The notes under the pieces were generated by a model. That model was not told the origin of the DNA. It saw nothing but the letters and a program-made list of their open reading frames with translations, and made no database searches. Below are positions 48,444-59,745 of a DNA stretch of 64,000 nucleotides, piece after piece. This DNA comes from Lysinibacillus macroides (lineage in GTDB: Bacteria > Bacillota > Bacilli > Bacillales_A > Planococcaceae), in contig NZ_LGCI01000014.1 in the NCBI RefSeq assembly GCF_001281525.1, positions 1 through 64,000 of the forward strand. Direction: 5' to 3'. Each line of letters starts with the position of its first letter. The first letter of the stretch is position 1. A program made the position numbers and the translations under genes.

Positions 48444-48671
48444 TTATTGAATCCATTTATTGAGTGCGTGATAATCTGGATATTGTCTCAGCGAATCCTC
48501 ACATTGCTCACAAATGCAGTGTACAGTTGTTTGTCCATGTTGATCCTTTTCAACATAATCATCTGCTTCTCCCAATTCGAAAATATGTAGCTTTCGAATT
48601 GTATCATCTGCATCAAACGGTAGTGTCCCTATTTCTACTTCACAATGCCTACATCGATAGCGAACTGACAT
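48444..48671 (-). CDS. fin: Anti-sigma-F factor Fin (YabK)
   Basis: In B. subtilis Fin inhibits sigma-F RNA polymerase to help the switch to sigma-G. The 75-residue protein has two CxxC zinc knuckles (CRHC near residue 6 and CEQC near 54), as the family requires. The ATG at 48671 begins the conserved SVRYRCRHC; a TTG two codons upstream is closer to the GGAGG site and remains possible. It lies between pth and mfd as expected. Confidence 0.87.
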   Translation of the reverse strand: MSVRYRCRHCEVEIGTLPFDADDTIRKLHIFELGEADDYVEKDQHGQTTVHCICEQCEDSLRQYPDYHALNKWIQ

Positions 48672-48850
48672 CTCCAAATCATCCTCCTTTAAGCAACTTA
48701 CTACTTAAAGTATAGACATTTATAAAAAGGATTATGCACTTTGCTAATGTATCTGCTTTGCAATATTTTAAAGTACCTAACTATTGTTTTAGCAATAAGT
48801 GCACTTTAAACCATTGAGACTTTCATGGAACTCAATGAGCCTAGCTCCAT

Positions 48851-49417
48851 CTATTTGCTCGCATTAAAATGATTCATCACATCAAGAAATGGCTTGGAAA
48901 GAGATGCTTCAATAGCATTTACAGCATTTTTAATGGCATCCTCAATAAGGGCTTGATCTTCCTTCAAAAATTTCGCCAGTACATAATCGGCTACCTTCAT
49001 GCCAGCTGGTGGACGACTAATACCTACTCGAATACGATTAAATTCCTGTGTTCCTAAATGCTGAATTAAAGATTTAATGCCATTATGTCCACCTGCACTG
49101 CCTTTTTGGCGTAGGCGTAATTTTCCTGTTTCTAAATCTAAATCATCATAAATAACAATTAAATCTTCTACAGCAATATCGAAATAATCCATCAGCGGCC
49201 CAATACATTCCCCTGATAAATTCATATATGTTAAAGGCTTAACAAGTAGAACCTTTCCCTCAGGTCGATGAACAGTTGTATACATCCCATTAAATTTTGA
49301 ATTTGTTAAAGAGGTTCCCCATTTTTCTGCTAATGCATCAATCACATCAAAGCCAATATTATGTCTTGTATGTTCATAAGGTTTACCTGGATTTCCTAAA
49401 CCAACAATAATTTTCAT
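48851..49417 (-). CDS. pth: Peptidyl-tRNA hydrolase
   Basis: It recycles peptidyl-tRNA released from stalled ribosomes. The 188-residue protein has [18 protein letters not shown] with the catalytic His, the Asn in [11 protein letters not shown], and [23 protein letters not shown] (core [14 protein letters not shown]). The length is typical. It follows ctc as in B. subtilis. Confidence 0.95.
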   Translation of the reverse strand: MKIIVGLGNPGKPYEHTRHNIGFDVIDALAEKWGTSLTNSKFNGMYTTVHRPEGKVLLVKPLTYMNLSGECIGPLMDYFDIAVEDLIVIYDDLDLETGKLRLRQKGSAGGHNGIKSLIQHLGTQEFNRIRVGISRPPAGMKVADYVLAKFLKEDQALIEDAIKNAVNAIEASLSKPFLDVMNHFNASK

Positions 49418-49516
49418 AAATACCTCTCTCTTTCCCCACTCTAATAGTCATTATTTTACCATATCACACAGCTAGAAAGCATATGGTACAGTTCCAAAAG
49501 CTTAAGCAAAAAAATA

Positions 49517-49552
49517 AGGCTAGTAAGAAAGACGAAACTTTCTTACTAGCCT
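49517..49552 (-). terminator. ctc terminator
   Basis: A perfect 15-bp stem (49517-49531 with 49538-49552) and a six-base loop are followed by TATTTTTTT on the minus strand. Confidence 0.88.
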
Positions 49553-49569
49553 GTCCTATTTATTGATTT

Positions 49570-50166
49570 TTACGCTTGTTCTTCAGCATTATCATCTGCT
49601 TCTGTCGTTTCTTCTGTAGCAGTTGGAGCTACCACTGTTGCGATGACATAATCGTCTTCACTAATAATCTCAACAGCTACACGATCACGAATATCGGTAA
49701 CTGTTAGTGTGTCTCCAATTTTAAGTGCAGTCACATCAATATCAATTGCTTCAGGGATATCAGTTGGCTTTACTTTCACGGTTAGCTCTAAGTTAGGCTG
49801 CATTAAAATACCGCCCTCATTCACACCAACTGACTCACCCACTAATTTAATTGGCACAGCTGTTTCTAATGCCTCAGACATATTAATGGCTAAAAAGTCT
49901 ATATGATTCACTTGTTCTTTTAATGCATTTTGCTGCATTTCTGAAATAACAGCATTTACTTTCTTTCCTTCTAGCTCCATTGCAAACACACCATTTTGTC
50001 CATTTTTTTGTATGGACTTTTTTAGTTCCTTTGCAGAAATAGAAATTGGGGTTGACTCTAATTGATAGCCGTAAATAACTGCAGGAATAGCTCCCCCTTT
50101 TCTAAGTTGGGTTAATGTCGAACGATGCCCAGTTTCGCGCTTTTTAACACTTAATACTGTACTCAT
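49570..50166 (-). CDS. ctc: Ribosomal protein bL25 / general stress protein Ctc
   Basis: A 5S-rRNA-binding ribosomal protein with an N-terminal L25 domain (1-90, KKRETGHRSTLTQLRKGGAIPAVIYG in pieces: RETGHRS, PAVIYG) and a C-terminal TL5-type beta domain, ending in an acidic tail (TEETTEADDNAEEQA). B. subtilis Ctc is induced by sigma-B under stress. It has its own promoter here, since a terminator ends prs transcription upstream. Confidence 0.9.
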   Translation of the reverse strand: MSTVLSVKKRETGHRSTLTQLRKGGAIPAVIYGYQLESTPISISAKELKKSIQKNGQNGVFAMELEGKKVNAVISEMQQNALKEQVNHIDFLAINMSEALETAVPIKLVGESVGVNEGGILMQPNLELTVKVKPTDIPEAIDIDVTALKIGDTLTVTDIRDRVAVEIISEDDYVIATVVAPTATEETTEADDNAEEQA

Positions 50167-50286
50167 ACCTCTTTATTCCCCTTCCAAGAAAAATTATTTA
50201 CGCCTTCTTTATAATTATGGTTCTTTCGAAGGCTATTATACTATTTACCTCTTAAAAAATAATGTAAATACTATAACATACTTTCT

Positions 50287-50315
50287 ATTATACCCATTTG
50301 TGAGAACTTTCACAC
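50287..50315 (-). promoter_or_regulatory. ctc promoter with sigma-B-like boxes
   Basis: On the minus strand GTGTGA (50310-50315) is 14 bases from GGGTAT (50290-50295), which fits sigma-B spacing and has an exact -10 but a -35 with two changes from GTTTAA. A TATAAT (50287-50292) overlaps and could serve sigma-A. The analogous B. subtilis promoter is sigma-B-dependent with the same 14-base spacing. Confidence 0.45.
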
Positions 50316-50330
50316 AAAATAAGCTCATAA

Positions 50331-50368
50331 AAAGGCAAACCTATCGCTAAAGATAGATTTGCCTTTTA
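50331..50368 (-). terminator. prs terminator
   Basis: A stem pairing AAAGGCAAA..CTATC with its complement around a six-base loop is followed by TTTTT on the minus strand, 17 bases past prs. Confidence 0.85.
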
Positions 50369-50384
50369 TTTATCCTATTTATTA

Positions 50385-51344
50385 TTAATCGAATAATGTA
50401 CTTACAGATTTGTTTTCATACACACGAGAAATTGCATCAGCCATTAATTTAGCAACAGAAAGCTCTGTAATTTTTGGCGATTTTTTCTCTTCCGCAAGCT
50501 GAATTGTATTTGTTACCACTAATTCTTTAATAGAAGAATTTTCAATACGTTCAATGGCTGGACCAGATAGGACAGGGTGAGAACAACAAGCGTAAACTTC
50601 TTTTGCGCCAGCAGCACGTAATGCATCTGCACCAATTGTAATCGTGCCAGCTGTGTCAATAATATCATCAATCAAGATTGCCACTTTACCATCAACATTA
50701 CCAACAATGTTCATAACTTCCGCAACATTTGGTTTTGGACGACGCTTGTCAATAATTGCAATTGGTGCTTTTAAACGTTCAGCCATTTTACGAGCACGTG
50801 TTACCCCACCATGGTCTGGTGAAACAATAACGATTTCGTCTTCTGGAATACCTTTAGATTTAAAGTAATCAGATAGTAAAGGTACTGCCATTAAGTGGTC
50901 GATTAAAATATCAAAGAAACCTTGGATTTGAGGTGCGTGTAAATCCAACACGATAACACGTGTTGCTCCAGCAGTCTCAAGTAAGTTTGCCACTAATTTA
51001 GCTGTAATTGGCTCGCGTGCTTTTGCTTTACGATCTTGGCGCGCATAGCCGTAATAAGGCATAACAACGTTTACTGTACGAGCAGATGCACGTTTCACTG
51101 CATCCACCATAATTAAAAGCTCCATTAAATGTTCGTTTACTGGTGCAGAAGTAGACTGCACGATAAACACATCACAACCACGAATACTTTCTTCAATGCT
51201 AATTTGAATCTCTCCATCACTGAAGTGCTTAACAGAAGATTTTCCTAATTCAACGCCCATTTCCTGCGCAATTTCTTGCGCTAGTGGGTTATTCGAATTA
51301 AGTGAAAATATTTTTAATTGTGAGTTTGCATAATGATATGGCAT
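50385..51344 (-). CDS. prs: Ribose-phosphate pyrophosphokinase
   Basis: It makes PRPP from ribose 5-phosphate and ATP, feeding the purine, pyrimidine, His and Trp pathways and the Hpt reaction nearby. The 319-residue protein has [11 protein letters not shown], the flexible-loop region [13 protein letters not shown] and the PRPP-binding loop [13 protein letters not shown]. It lies 24 bases after glmU, as in the B. subtilis gcaD-prs pair. Confidence 0.96.
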   Translation of the reverse strand: MPYHYANSQLKIFSLNSNNPLAQEIAQEMGVELGKSSVKHFSDGEIQISIEESIRGCDVFIVQSTSAPVNEHLMELLIMVDAVKRASARTVNVVMPYYGYARQDRKAKAREPITAKLVANLLETAGATRVIVLDLHAPQIQGFFDILIDHLMAVPLLSDYFKSKGIPEDEIVIVSPDHGGVTRARKMAERLKAPIAIIDKRRPKPNVAEVMNIVGNVDGKVAILIDDIIDTAGTITIGADALRAAGAKEVYACCSHPVLSGPAIERIENSSIKELVVTNTIQLAEEKKSPKITELSVAKLMADAISRVYENKSVSTLFD

Positions 51345-51368
51345 GATGGCCTCCTGTTTAATTGATAA

Positions 51369-52739
51369 TTATTTTGATTTTAATTTGCTTACATAATTCG
51401 GTTTGTTTTCTTGTCTTGCACGAGCAATGGCAAGTGCATCTTCAGGAACTTCTTTTGTAATTGTAGAACCTGCTGCAATAAATGAACCTTTTCCAATCTT
51501 CACTGGTGCCACTAAGTTAGAATTACATCCTACAAATACATCATCTTCAATAATTGTTTTGTACTTATTTTGTCCATCATAGTTGACGGTAATAGAACCA
51601 CAGCCAATATTGACATTGCTACCTATTTCGGCATCACCAATATAGCTTAAATGCGATACTTTTGTATCATTATCTAGTTTACTTTTCTTCACTTCTACAA
51701 AGTTACCAATTTTCACATGACTACCGATGTCTGAAAGCGGTCGAATATGTGCAAACGGTCCGATAGCTGTATTTTCCGCTATAGCGCTTTCATGCACAAC
51801 AGAAGAATGAATCGTTGTACGATCCCCGATGCGGCTATCTGTAATTTGAGTATTTGGCCCAATGATGCAGTCCTCACCGATAATTGTAGAACCTTCAATC
51901 ATAGAACCTGGCTGGATAACTGTATCACATCCAATAACAGCATCTGCACTAATATACGTTGATTCTGGATGAATAATTGTGACACCATTACGCATATGTT
52001 TTTCATTAATTCTTGCACGCATTAATGTCTCTGCTTGTGACAGTGCCACACGATCATTTACACCTAGCGTTTCTTCAAAATCATCTGTTACATATGCCTC
52101 TACAATTTCGCCTTGCTTCTGTAAAATTTCAATGACATCTGGTAAATAATATTCACCTTGTGCATTATCATTTTTCACAAGTTTTAATGTCTCAAATAAC
52201 AATTTGTTATCAAAGCAATATGTGCCTGTGTTTATTTCTTTTACTAATTGCTGCTCAGCTGAAGCATCCTTTTGCTCAACGATTTGTTCAACCTGTCCAT
52301 TGCTACCACGTAAAATACGACCATAGCCAGTTGGATCTTCGGCAATCGCTGTTAAAATAGTCGCCTTAGCATTTTTCGTTTGGTGATGTTCGAATAAGGC
52401 CTTCATTGTTTCAGGGCGAATTAATGGTGTATCACCACATACGACTAATGTTGTGCCCTCTTCATTGTCTAAAATAGCTTCAGCCTGTTGGACAGCATGT
52501 GCTGTGCCTAGCTGCTCTATTTGCAAAACATACTCACTTTTATCGCCAAGTTGTTGTTGTACTGTTTCTGCACCATGTCCTACAACCGTTACAATGCGAT
52601 TTACATCTAACGTTTGAATATGATCCACCACATGCTGTACCATTGGTTTTCCACATACCGGATGGAGCACTTTATATAATTTGGACTTCATACGTGTACC
52701 TTGACCTGCAGCCAAAATGACAGCAAAAATATTGCTCAT
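51369..52739 (-). CDS. glmU: Bifunctional GlmU (UDP-GlcNAc synthesis)
   Basis: It acetylates glucosamine 1-phosphate and then uridylates it. The N-terminal pyrophosphorylase has [19 protein letters not shown] (core LAAGQGTRM) and VVCGDTPL. The C-terminal half is a left-handed beta-helix of hexapeptide repeats with the acetyltransferase His region [17 protein letters not shown]. The ATG at 52739 follows GGAGG by eight bases and gives 456 residues. Confidence 0.96.
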   Translation of the reverse strand: MSNIFAVILAAGQGTRMKSKLYKVLHPVCGKPMVQHVVDHIQTLDVNRIVTVVGHGAETVQQQLGDKSEYVLQIEQLGTAHAVQQAEAILDNEEGTTLVVCGDTPLIRPETMKALFEHHQTKNAKATILTAIAEDPTGYGRILRGSNGQVEQIVEQKDASAEQQLVKEINTGTYCFDNKLLFETLKLVKNDNAQGEYYLPDVIEILQKQGEIVEAYVTDDFEETLGVNDRVALSQAETLMRARINEKHMRNGVTIIHPESTYISADAVIGCDTVIQPGSMIEGSTIIGEDCIIGPNTQITDSRIGDRTTIHSSVVHESAIAENTAIGPFAHIRPLSDIGSHVKIGNFVEVKKSKLDNDTKVSHLSYIGDAEIGSNVNIGCGSITVNYDGQNKYKTIIEDDVFVGCNSNLVAPVKIGKGSFIAAGSTITKEVPEDALAIARARQENKPNYVSKLKSK

Positions 52740-52910
52740 CTGTAAGTCCTCCAATACGCTCATTTTCTCTTATGACTATATAGCAAAATCCATCTATTTT
52801 CAAGGCATGTAGAGTTGACAAAAAGATGAACACCAAAAACCGCTACGCCTTCTGCTCGAACAAGGCATCATCTCTCCTAAAATTGCTCTTTTTCTTGTTT
52901 TATTACAATA

Positions 52911-52941
52911 AAAAGAACTCCTCAAAATTATGAAGAGTTCT
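52911..52941 (-). terminator. spoVG terminator
   Basis: A stem pairing AAGAACTC.TCA with TGA.GAGTTCTT around an AT loop is followed by TTTTTATTG on the minus strand, about 75 bases past spoVG and before glmU. Confidence 0.75.
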
Positions 52942-53015
52942 TAATAATCATCCTAAATTTCACATCTGATAATAATTAGTAATAAATATTTTAATTAGAA
53001 TTTATTACCTTTTTA

Positions 53016-53318
53016 TTACACACCAATTTCCTCTAATTCTCCCTCGTTAACCGTTTCCTCTACATCACTAGAATTATGGTATTCTTTTAAAATGATCTCT
53101 TGGATTTTGTTTCGCGTGTCAGAATTAATTGGATGGGCAATATCTCTAAATTCTCCATCTGGCGTTCGTTTGCTAGGCATTGCTACAAATAACCCAGTGT
53201 TTCCATCAATTACACGAATATCGTGAACAACAAATTCATTGTCAAGTGTAATGGAAGCAATCGCACGCATGCGACCATCCGTCTGTACCCGACGTAATCT
53301 CACATCAGTAACTTCCAT
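53016..53318 (-). CDS. spoVG: Septation/sporulation regulator SpoVG
   Basis: A small nucleic-acid-binding regulator of 100 residues. It opens [20 protein letters not shown] and contains the highly conserved [20 protein letters not shown] and FRDIAHPI. A ribosome binding site GAGAGGTGG precedes the ATG. A sigma-H promoter lies upstream in very AT-rich DNA of the kind AbrB binds. Confidence 0.95.
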   Translation of the reverse strand: MEVTDVRLRRVQTDGRMRAIASITLDNEFVVHDIRVIDGNTGLFVAMPSKRTPDGEFRDIAHPINSDTRNKIQEIILKEYHNSSDVEETVNEGELEEIGV

Positions 53319-53361
53319 TGTTTCACCACCTCTCTTCTTAGATGCCTTATGAAAATATTAT

Positions 53362-53386
53362 ATTCTCGGTCACCAAATATTTTCCT
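53362..53386 (-). promoter_or_regulatory. Sigma-H promoter of spoVG
   Basis: On the minus strand AGGAAAA (53380-53386) lies 14 bases from GAAT (53362-53365). The known B. subtilis spoVG promoter has AGGATTT, the same 14-base gap and GAAT. Flanking DNA is nearly all A and T, as at the AbrB-repressed B. subtilis site. Confidence 0.7.
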
Positions 53387-53497
53387 TTTTATAGTCTATC
53401 AAATTTTCTAAAAAATTTGAATACTTATCAGAATAATATTTTCCCTTATATACGCCAATTTTGACAATTGTTTGTCAACATTTCATTTATTAACGAA

Positions 53498-53537
53498 AAA
53501 AGCTCACTAAAGAGAAAATATCATACTCTTTAGTGAG
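53498..53537 (-). terminator. Terminator of the ispE-purR-ridA operon
   Basis: A perfect 13-bp stem (GCTCACTAAAGAG and its complement) with an 11-base loop is followed by TTTTTT on the minus strand, just past ridA. Confidence 0.88.
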
Positions 53538-53546
53538 CCTTTCCAT

Positions 53547-53921
53547 TTATTTAACAATAGCAATAACTTCGATTTCCACTTTTACATCCTTTGGAAGACG
53601 GGCTACCTCTACAGCTGAACGAGCCGGCTTATGATCACCAAAATGACTTGCATATACTTCATTCATCGCTACAAAGTCGTTCATGTCCTTCATGAAGACC
53701 GTTGTTTTCACAACATTATCTAAAGAAGTCCCAGCTTCCGCTAAAACTGCTTTTAAATTAGCAAATACTTGATTTGTTTGTACAGTTATATCGCCTTCCA
53801 CTAAATCACCTGTAGCTGTTAATGGAATTTGACCTGAGCTATAAAACATTCCATTAACAATCATTCCTTGTGAATATGGTCCGATTGCTGCTGGTGCGTT
53901 TGTTGTTGCTACTACTTTCAT
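53547..53921 (-). CDS. ridA: Reactive intermediate deaminase RidA (YabJ)
   Basis: It hydrolyses reactive enamines and imines made by PLP enzymes; B. subtilis YabJ is linked to purine control. The 124-residue trimeric-fold protein shows [16 protein letters not shown], the catalytic Arg in [19 protein letters not shown] (core [10 protein letters not shown]) and a C-terminal Glu. Its start overlaps the purR stop by four bases. Confidence 0.94.
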   Translation of the reverse strand: MKVVATTNAPAAIGPYSQGMIVNGMFYSSGQIPLTATGDLVEGDITVQTNQVFANLKAVLAEAGTSLDNVVKTTVFMKDMNDFVAMNEVYASHFGDHKPARSAVEVARLPKDVKVEIEVIAIVK

Positions 53922-54751
53922 TTGTCATGTCCCCTTTTAGAAAAATAGTTACCTTCACTTAATGCAATTGTTCGATCTTTTTCATTCACCTCATGAAGCT
54001 TTACAAGTGAATAGTAATCATCTACTAATGTTTCGTCCGCATGCTCCGCCTCCACAAGCACCGCAATGCCTGCTAACTGACAGTCAAACTCCTCTAAGAG
54101 ATTTTTCATGCCATTCATAGTACCGCCGACCTTCATAAAGTCGTCCGTAATTAACACACGTTGTCCACTTTTCATGCTTCTTTTTGATAATACCATTGTC
54201 TGAATTCTTCTGGAAGAACCAGATACATAATTAATACTAACTGTAGAGCCTTCTGTTACTTTACTATCTCTTCTGACAACCACTACAGGTACATTTAAAT
54301 GTCTTGCAATAGCATGGGCAATTGATATACCTTTCGTTGCAACCGTCATAATCACATCTATTTGCTGATCTGCAAAAGCAGAAGCAAAGATCTTCCCTAC
54401 ACGGTTAATTAAATCTGGGTTGCCCAGTAAATCTGTCATAAATAAATAGCCACCTGGTAACAATCGATCTGAATGTTCTAGCTCTGCCTTTAAATCCTGA
54501 ATTACTAAACGTACTTCTGCCTCGGACATTTTCGGAATATATTTTACGCCTCCTGCTGCGCCTGGCACTGTCATCAATAACCCGATTCCCTTTTCTTCGA
54601 AGGTTTCTTTTACAATCGTTAAATCCTCACTAATGGACGATTTTGCAGATTGATATAGTTCTGAAAAATAAGTTAGCGGGATCAATTGGTGTGGATGTTC
54701 TAGTAAATAGTACGTCATATCAACTAGTCGTTCACTACGTTTCCATTTCAC
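53918..54751 (-). CDS. purR: Purine operon repressor PurR
   Basis: A PRPP-sensing repressor. It has an N-terminal winged helix (1-75, [17 protein letters not shown]) and a phosphoribosyltransferase-type effector domain with the PRPP loop [14 protein letters not shown]. The 277-residue length fits Gram-positive PurR. The start is a GTG after GGAGAGGG. It forms a unit with ispE and ridA. Confidence 0.94.
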   Translation of the reverse strand: MKWKRSERLVDMTYYLLEHPHQLIPLTYFSELYQSAKSSISEDLTIVKETFEEKGIGLLMTVPGAAGGVKYIPKMSEAEVRLVIQDLKAELEHSDRLLPGGYLFMTDLLGNPDLINRVGKIFASAFADQQIDVIMTVATKGISIAHAIARHLNVPVVVVRRDSKVTEGSTVSINYVSGSSRRIQTMVLSKRSMKSGQRVLITDDFMKVGGTMNGMKNLLEEFDCQLAGIAVLVEAEHADETLVDDYYSLVKLHEVNEKDRTIALSEGNYFSKRGHDK

Positions 54752-54807
54752 GCGACCCTCTCCTAAACACGAATATTTATAGGTAAAATTAACACAATTA
54801 TGCGTTT

Positions 54808-55674
54808 TTAAGCAAGTGTATTCCGCTCGCCTAAAATCCGTACTGCATAAACTTCCTCACAAAAGCCACGTAAGCCATTATAAATACGACTGACACGAGC
54901 TTCACTATCTACTAAGCCAAACACAGTTGGACCGCTTCCACTCATTAATGTAGCATCTGCCCCAAAACGCTTCATTTGCTCCTTTAGCATCACAACTTCT
55001 GGATGGAGCTTAAATGTTACAGTTTCTAAAACATTTCCTAATGAAGCACATAGTAGTTCATAATCCTTTGTTTCAATTGCACGTATCATTTGCTTTGTAT
55101 TTGGATGTTCTAGCCCTTCGACTTTTAGCCCTCCATATACTTCAGCCGTTGAGACACCAATTTTCGGCTTGGCCAAGACAACCCAACAATTAGGGGGTGC
55201 TGGTAATTCTTCTATGATTTCTCCACGCCCTGTAGCTAATGCCGTGCCACCATAGACGCAAAACGACACATCTGAACCGATTTTAGCTCCTAACTCCGCT
55301 ATTTCATCTATGGACAAATCTAATTCCCATAGCTCATTTAAGCCCTTTAATGTAGCAGCCGCATCACTACTTCCACCTGCTAATCCTGCCGCAATAGGTA
55401 TCTCCTTTTCAATAGTAATGGATACACCTTGTCTAATGCCGTATGTATCTTTGATAAGACGCGCTGCCTGATAAGCAAAATTACGATGGTCAGTGGGTAC
55501 AAAATTATCTGTTGAAATAATTTGAATCACGCCATCTTCTCGAGATTCAAGACTTATGCGATCAGCCAAATCGACTGTTGTCATCACCATTTCAACTTGG
55601 TGAAAATTATCGGGTCTTTTATAAAGTACATCTAATGTTAAATTAATTTTTGCAGGCGCCTTTACATAAAGCAT
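54808..55674 (-). CDS. ispE: 4-diphosphocytidyl-2-C-methyl-D-erythritol kinase
   Basis: A GHMP kinase of the non-mevalonate isoprenoid pathway. The 288-residue protein shows [13 protein letters not shown], the ATP loop [17 protein letters not shown] (core [10 protein letters not shown]) and [12 protein letters not shown]. The ATG at 55674 follows AAAGGAGG; codons further upstream are not needed. It lies between sspF and purR as in B. subtilis. Confidence 0.95.
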   Translation of the reverse strand: MLYVKAPAKINLTLDVLYKRPDNFHQVEMVMTTVDLADRISLESREDGVIQIISTDNFVPTDHRNFAYQAARLIKDTYGIRQGVSITIEKEIPIAAGLAGGSSDAAATLKGLNELWELDLSIDEIAELGAKIGSDVSFCVYGGTALATGRGEIIEELPAPPNCWVVLAKPKIGVSTAEVYGGLKVEGLEHPNTKQMIRAIETKDYELLCASLGNVLETVTFKLHPEVVMLKEQMKRFGADATLMSGSGPTVFGLVDSEARVSRIYNGLRGFCEEVYAVRILGERNTLA

Positions 55675-55896
55675 TTTTCTTCCTCCTTTATCGCTCACGC
55701 ATCAACTTCGCCCCCGTGTCCTTACATCCGAATTTTTTGAACCTGCTTAAAAAGCTCTTTTTCCAAATTCATGACATCCACTAGAAGCTTTATCTTGATT
55801 CAGTGGGCATTTGTATATCTGCTAAATCAAAATAAAAAGTTATTGTCGCGCAAGATTTTTCATTTTATTTTACCATATTGGTCATACGAAAATGGA

Positions 55897-55933
55897 AAAA
55901 AAGAACCGTATACCCTGTTAGGTGTAACGGTTC
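55897..55933 (-). terminator. sspF terminator
   Basis: A stem pairing GGAACCGT..ACC with GGT..ACGGTTC and a short loop is followed by seven T residues on the minus strand, about 70 bases past sspF. Confidence 0.85.
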
Positions 55934-56001
55934 CCTGTTGTCAGCTGTATTTGTTGTGTTCGTAAGGATTTTTATCCCTGCTGCTTCAAGACAAGTGTAG
56001 T

Positions 56002-56181
56002 TTACTTACGCTCCTGCTCACTACTTGCCCGTTCAGCCATTTCAATGGCACGTTTCACCATATTACCAGCATCACGAGCTTTTATGCCGCCCCAGCCCTC
56101 TCTCTGCACAACATCATAAAATCCAAGCTCTTTTGCGATCTCTTCTTTTAATCGAGGTGACATGATACCTTTTCTAGGCAT
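56002..56181 (-). CDS. sspF: Alpha/beta-type small acid-soluble spore protein SspF
   Basis: A DNA-binding spore protein of 59 residues with the family core [12 protein letters not shown], then [22 protein letters not shown] (core [12 protein letters not shown]). The ATG at 56181 has AAAGGAGGAG upstream; the open frame before it is not coding. Expression in the forespore is expected from the family. Confidence 0.92.
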   Translation of the reverse strand: MPRKGIMSPRLKEEIAKELGFYDVVQREGWGGIKARDAGNMVKRAIEMAERASSEQERK

Positions 56182-56233
56182 AGTAACTCCTCCTTTAACA
56201 GCTGACGAATTTAGTATGCCCGTGAAAACGCAA

Positions 56234-56267
56234 AACACTCATGTATTTTTTAACATACATGAGTGTT
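56234..56267 (-). terminator. veg terminator
   Basis: A perfect 13-bp stem (56234-56246 with 56255-56267) and an 8-base loop are followed by TTTTGCGTTTTC on the minus strand, between veg and sspF. Confidence 0.78.
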
Positions 56268-56295
56268 CCTAAAATATAGAAATAAGTACTAGAAA

Positions 56296-56556
56296 CTATT
56301 TTGCGACAGCAGCTTTTGCTTCGTCTAAAAATGTAATCTCTACTGCTTCAGTTAAAATATCTGTGTAACTATACGATACGCGCTTACACGTATTGTCTTC
56401 TTGATCGAGTTCTACTACAAAGATGGCGCGATATGTCTCACGTAGTATCCCTGCACACTCAACCGTTTTCTTGCGACCACCGTTTGCTTTTAATTGCAAA
56501 CGTTTACCCAAATGACAATCCAACGACTTTTTAATGTCCGCTAAAGTTTTTGGCAT
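56296..56556 (-). CDS. veg: Veg protein
   Basis: An 86-residue, highly expressed protein which in B. subtilis promotes biofilm formation, apparently through SinR. It shows the conserved [27 protein letters not shown] (core [17 protein letters not shown]) and an SH3-like beta fold. Two consensus promoters lie directly upstream. Confidence 0.93.
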   Translation of the reverse strand: MPKTLADIKKSLDCHLGKRLQLKANGGRKKTVECAGILRETYRAIFVVELDQEDNTCKRVSYSYTDILTEAVEITFLDEAKAAVAK

Positions 56557-56581
56557 TTTCGCTTACACCTCACTAATAACA

Positions 56582-56610
56582 AGTATAAGCTAATGGCCCA
56601 AAAATGTCAA
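56582..56610 (-). promoter_or_regulatory. veg promoter (proximal)
   Basis: On the minus strand TTGACA (56605-56610) is exactly 17 bases from TATACT (56582-56587). The B. subtilis veg promoter is a classic strong sigma-A promoter. Confidence 0.85.
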
Positions 56611-56621
56611 CAAAATATAAT

Positions 56622-56651
56622 ATTTTATCAGCCTCTTATAAATCTTGTCAA
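56622..56651 (-). promoter_or_regulatory. Second, upstream veg promoter candidate
   Basis: On the minus strand TTGACA (56646-56651) is 18 bases from TAAAAT (56622-56627). Together with the proximal site it forms a tandem pair 41 bases apart. Confidence 0.55.
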
Positions 56652-56713
56652 CTTATTTTTTATAAAAATATAGATATTTTTTTACATTTAAGAAAAAATG
56701 TTAACAGAAATTT

Positions 56714-58154
<1,441 letters not shown>

Positions 58155-58320
58155 AAAGGCTCCTCTTTTCTACCTTGTCTTCTGACCATTTTACAACTGT
58201 GTGCTACCGTTTGTACAGAAATTCAAGACGAGCCTACTGTTAGCTATCAGTAGTGGGGACTATCTATCTCTTTGAAAGTTCCACTTGTCAGTTCCATATT
58301 GTAAGCTATCCATTTTAATA

Positions 58321-58358
58321 AAAAAAGCTTTCCCGCCAGTCAAAACAGGAAAGCTTCA
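58321..58358 (-). terminator. yabE terminator
   Basis: A stem pairing AAGCTTTCC with GGAAAGCTT around an inner partly paired loop is followed by a run of six or more T on the minus strand, about 40 bases past yabE. Confidence 0.78.
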
Positions 58359-58395
58359 TTCGTGAAAAAACATTTTGATTAATTTTACAATTTTT

Positions 58396-59610
58396 TTAAT
58401 TTAATACTTTAATGCGGACTTTCTTACGTCCCCAGTTGCGTGCTTGTGCATCACTTTGGACAAGTACATCAATTTTATTACCTTTAATAGCGCCACCAGT
58501 ATCAGCAGCAATAGCTGTACCGTAGCCTTCCACCCAAACCTTTGAGCCTAATTTAATAACAGACGGATCAACCGCTATCACCTTTAAGCCAGAATTTGAG
58601 CGTAAATTAATACCTGTTGCGGATATTCCTGAACATCCATTGCAATAGGGTGTATAGGCTGTTGCCGTCACGTAGAATTCCTTTCCACTCGTCGGCTCAG
58701 CTGCACCACGTGATACAGTTGTTGCTGCACTCGCAACGACTGTTTTTGTGCCAACTGCAACGACTTTCGTCTTCGGCTCTTTTACTATTTTTTCAGATTG
58801 TAAATTTTTAGCTACAACCTTACCGTTTTCTTTAACAACTTCATAGGTACGAGAAATTGATCCCTTCTCACCTGCTGTTACTACTTTTTCTTTTCCTTTT
58901 AGCAATGAAGCATCCTGTTTCTTTTCAACTGCGAAATCTAAAGAGTCTTCCACTACATCGATAACCTTTTCTACGCGAACTACTGTGATTTTACTCTTTG
59001 GAGTAATAACGTCCTCTGGGTTATTGTCGACACGATCGAATTCATTTAGCTGAATTCCTTGTTGTTTTAAAAAGTTAGCGACCGTAGTCGAAGTGGACCA
59101 TACTTGTTTTTTGTTTACACCATCAACAAGCACCACTTGAAACGCTTTTTGAATATCAATTTTGCTATCTTCGCCTAGCTCAGTATCTAGTCCTTGTGCT
59201 AAAGAGTCGTGTTCTGATACCTCGATATTTGCTTCCTTCAAAATGTCCTTCACTAGTGTTTCAGTTGTCCAAACTTTTGACTGATTTCCATCAACTGAAA
59301 TTGTTACTTCTTTTGCCTGTTCCCATGTAATTGCTAATCCATTAACAATTTTGGTATTCAGAGAGGGTGAGACTTTATCATGCTCTACTACATCTATGTT
59401 TTGATCGTGTAATAATTGTTCTACAGTTTTGGCATGTGTTGATACTTCGATTGTTTCTCCGTTTGCTTCAAGCTTTACGGCCTTTTTCGTACCTTGGTAA
59501 AGTACAAAAGAAATGACAGACACAAACAGGACAAGTGAAATAATTCTTATCACCGTTTGCTTACTCCTCAATGATCCTAAGAACAAGTTTTTCATGGAAT
59601 TATTTGACAT
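58396..59610 (-). CDS. yabE: Cell-wall protein YabE (DUF348-G5-3D)
   Basis: A 404-residue wall-associated protein resembling resuscitation-promoting factors. It has an N-terminal membrane segment (about 22-40), three DUF348 repeats (about 48-90, 105-150, 163-205), a G5 domain (about 213-290) and a C-terminal 3D domain with YTPYCNGCSG and the aspartate-bearing IAVDPSVIKLG and AADTGGAIKG, typical of MltA-like lytic enzymes. It may cleave peptidoglycan. A GGAGG site precedes the ATG. Confidence 0.9.
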   Translation of the reverse strand: MSNNSMKNLFLGSLRSKQTVIRIISLVLFVSVISFVLYQGTKKAVKLEANGETIEVSTHAKTVEQLLHDQNIDVVEHDKVSPSLNTKIVNGLAITWEQAKEVTISVDGNQSKVWTTETLVKDILKEANIEVSEHDSLAQGLDTELGEDSKIDIQKAFQVVLVDGVNKKQVWSTSTTVANFLKQQGIQLNEFDRVDNNPEDVITPKSKITVVRVEKVIDVVEDSLDFAVEKKQDASLLKGKEKVVTAGEKGSISRTYEVVKENGKVVAKNLQSEKIVKEPKTKVVAVGTKTVVASAATTVSRGAAEPTSGKEFYVTATAYTPYCNGCSGISATGINLRSNSGLKVIAVDPSVIKLGSKVWVEGYGTAIAADTGGAIKGNKIDVLVQSDAQARNWGRKKVRIKVLN

Positions 59611-59745
59611 GAAAAAACGCCTCCTTAATACAAGGTTGGATTATACGGACTAGTTTTGGCACTGTCAACCCGAAAGTATTTCTCAGTAAATTGACTTCTG
59701 TGTTTTTGCCAACCACAAACCCAGTATTGGAGGCATCTTAGCTAG

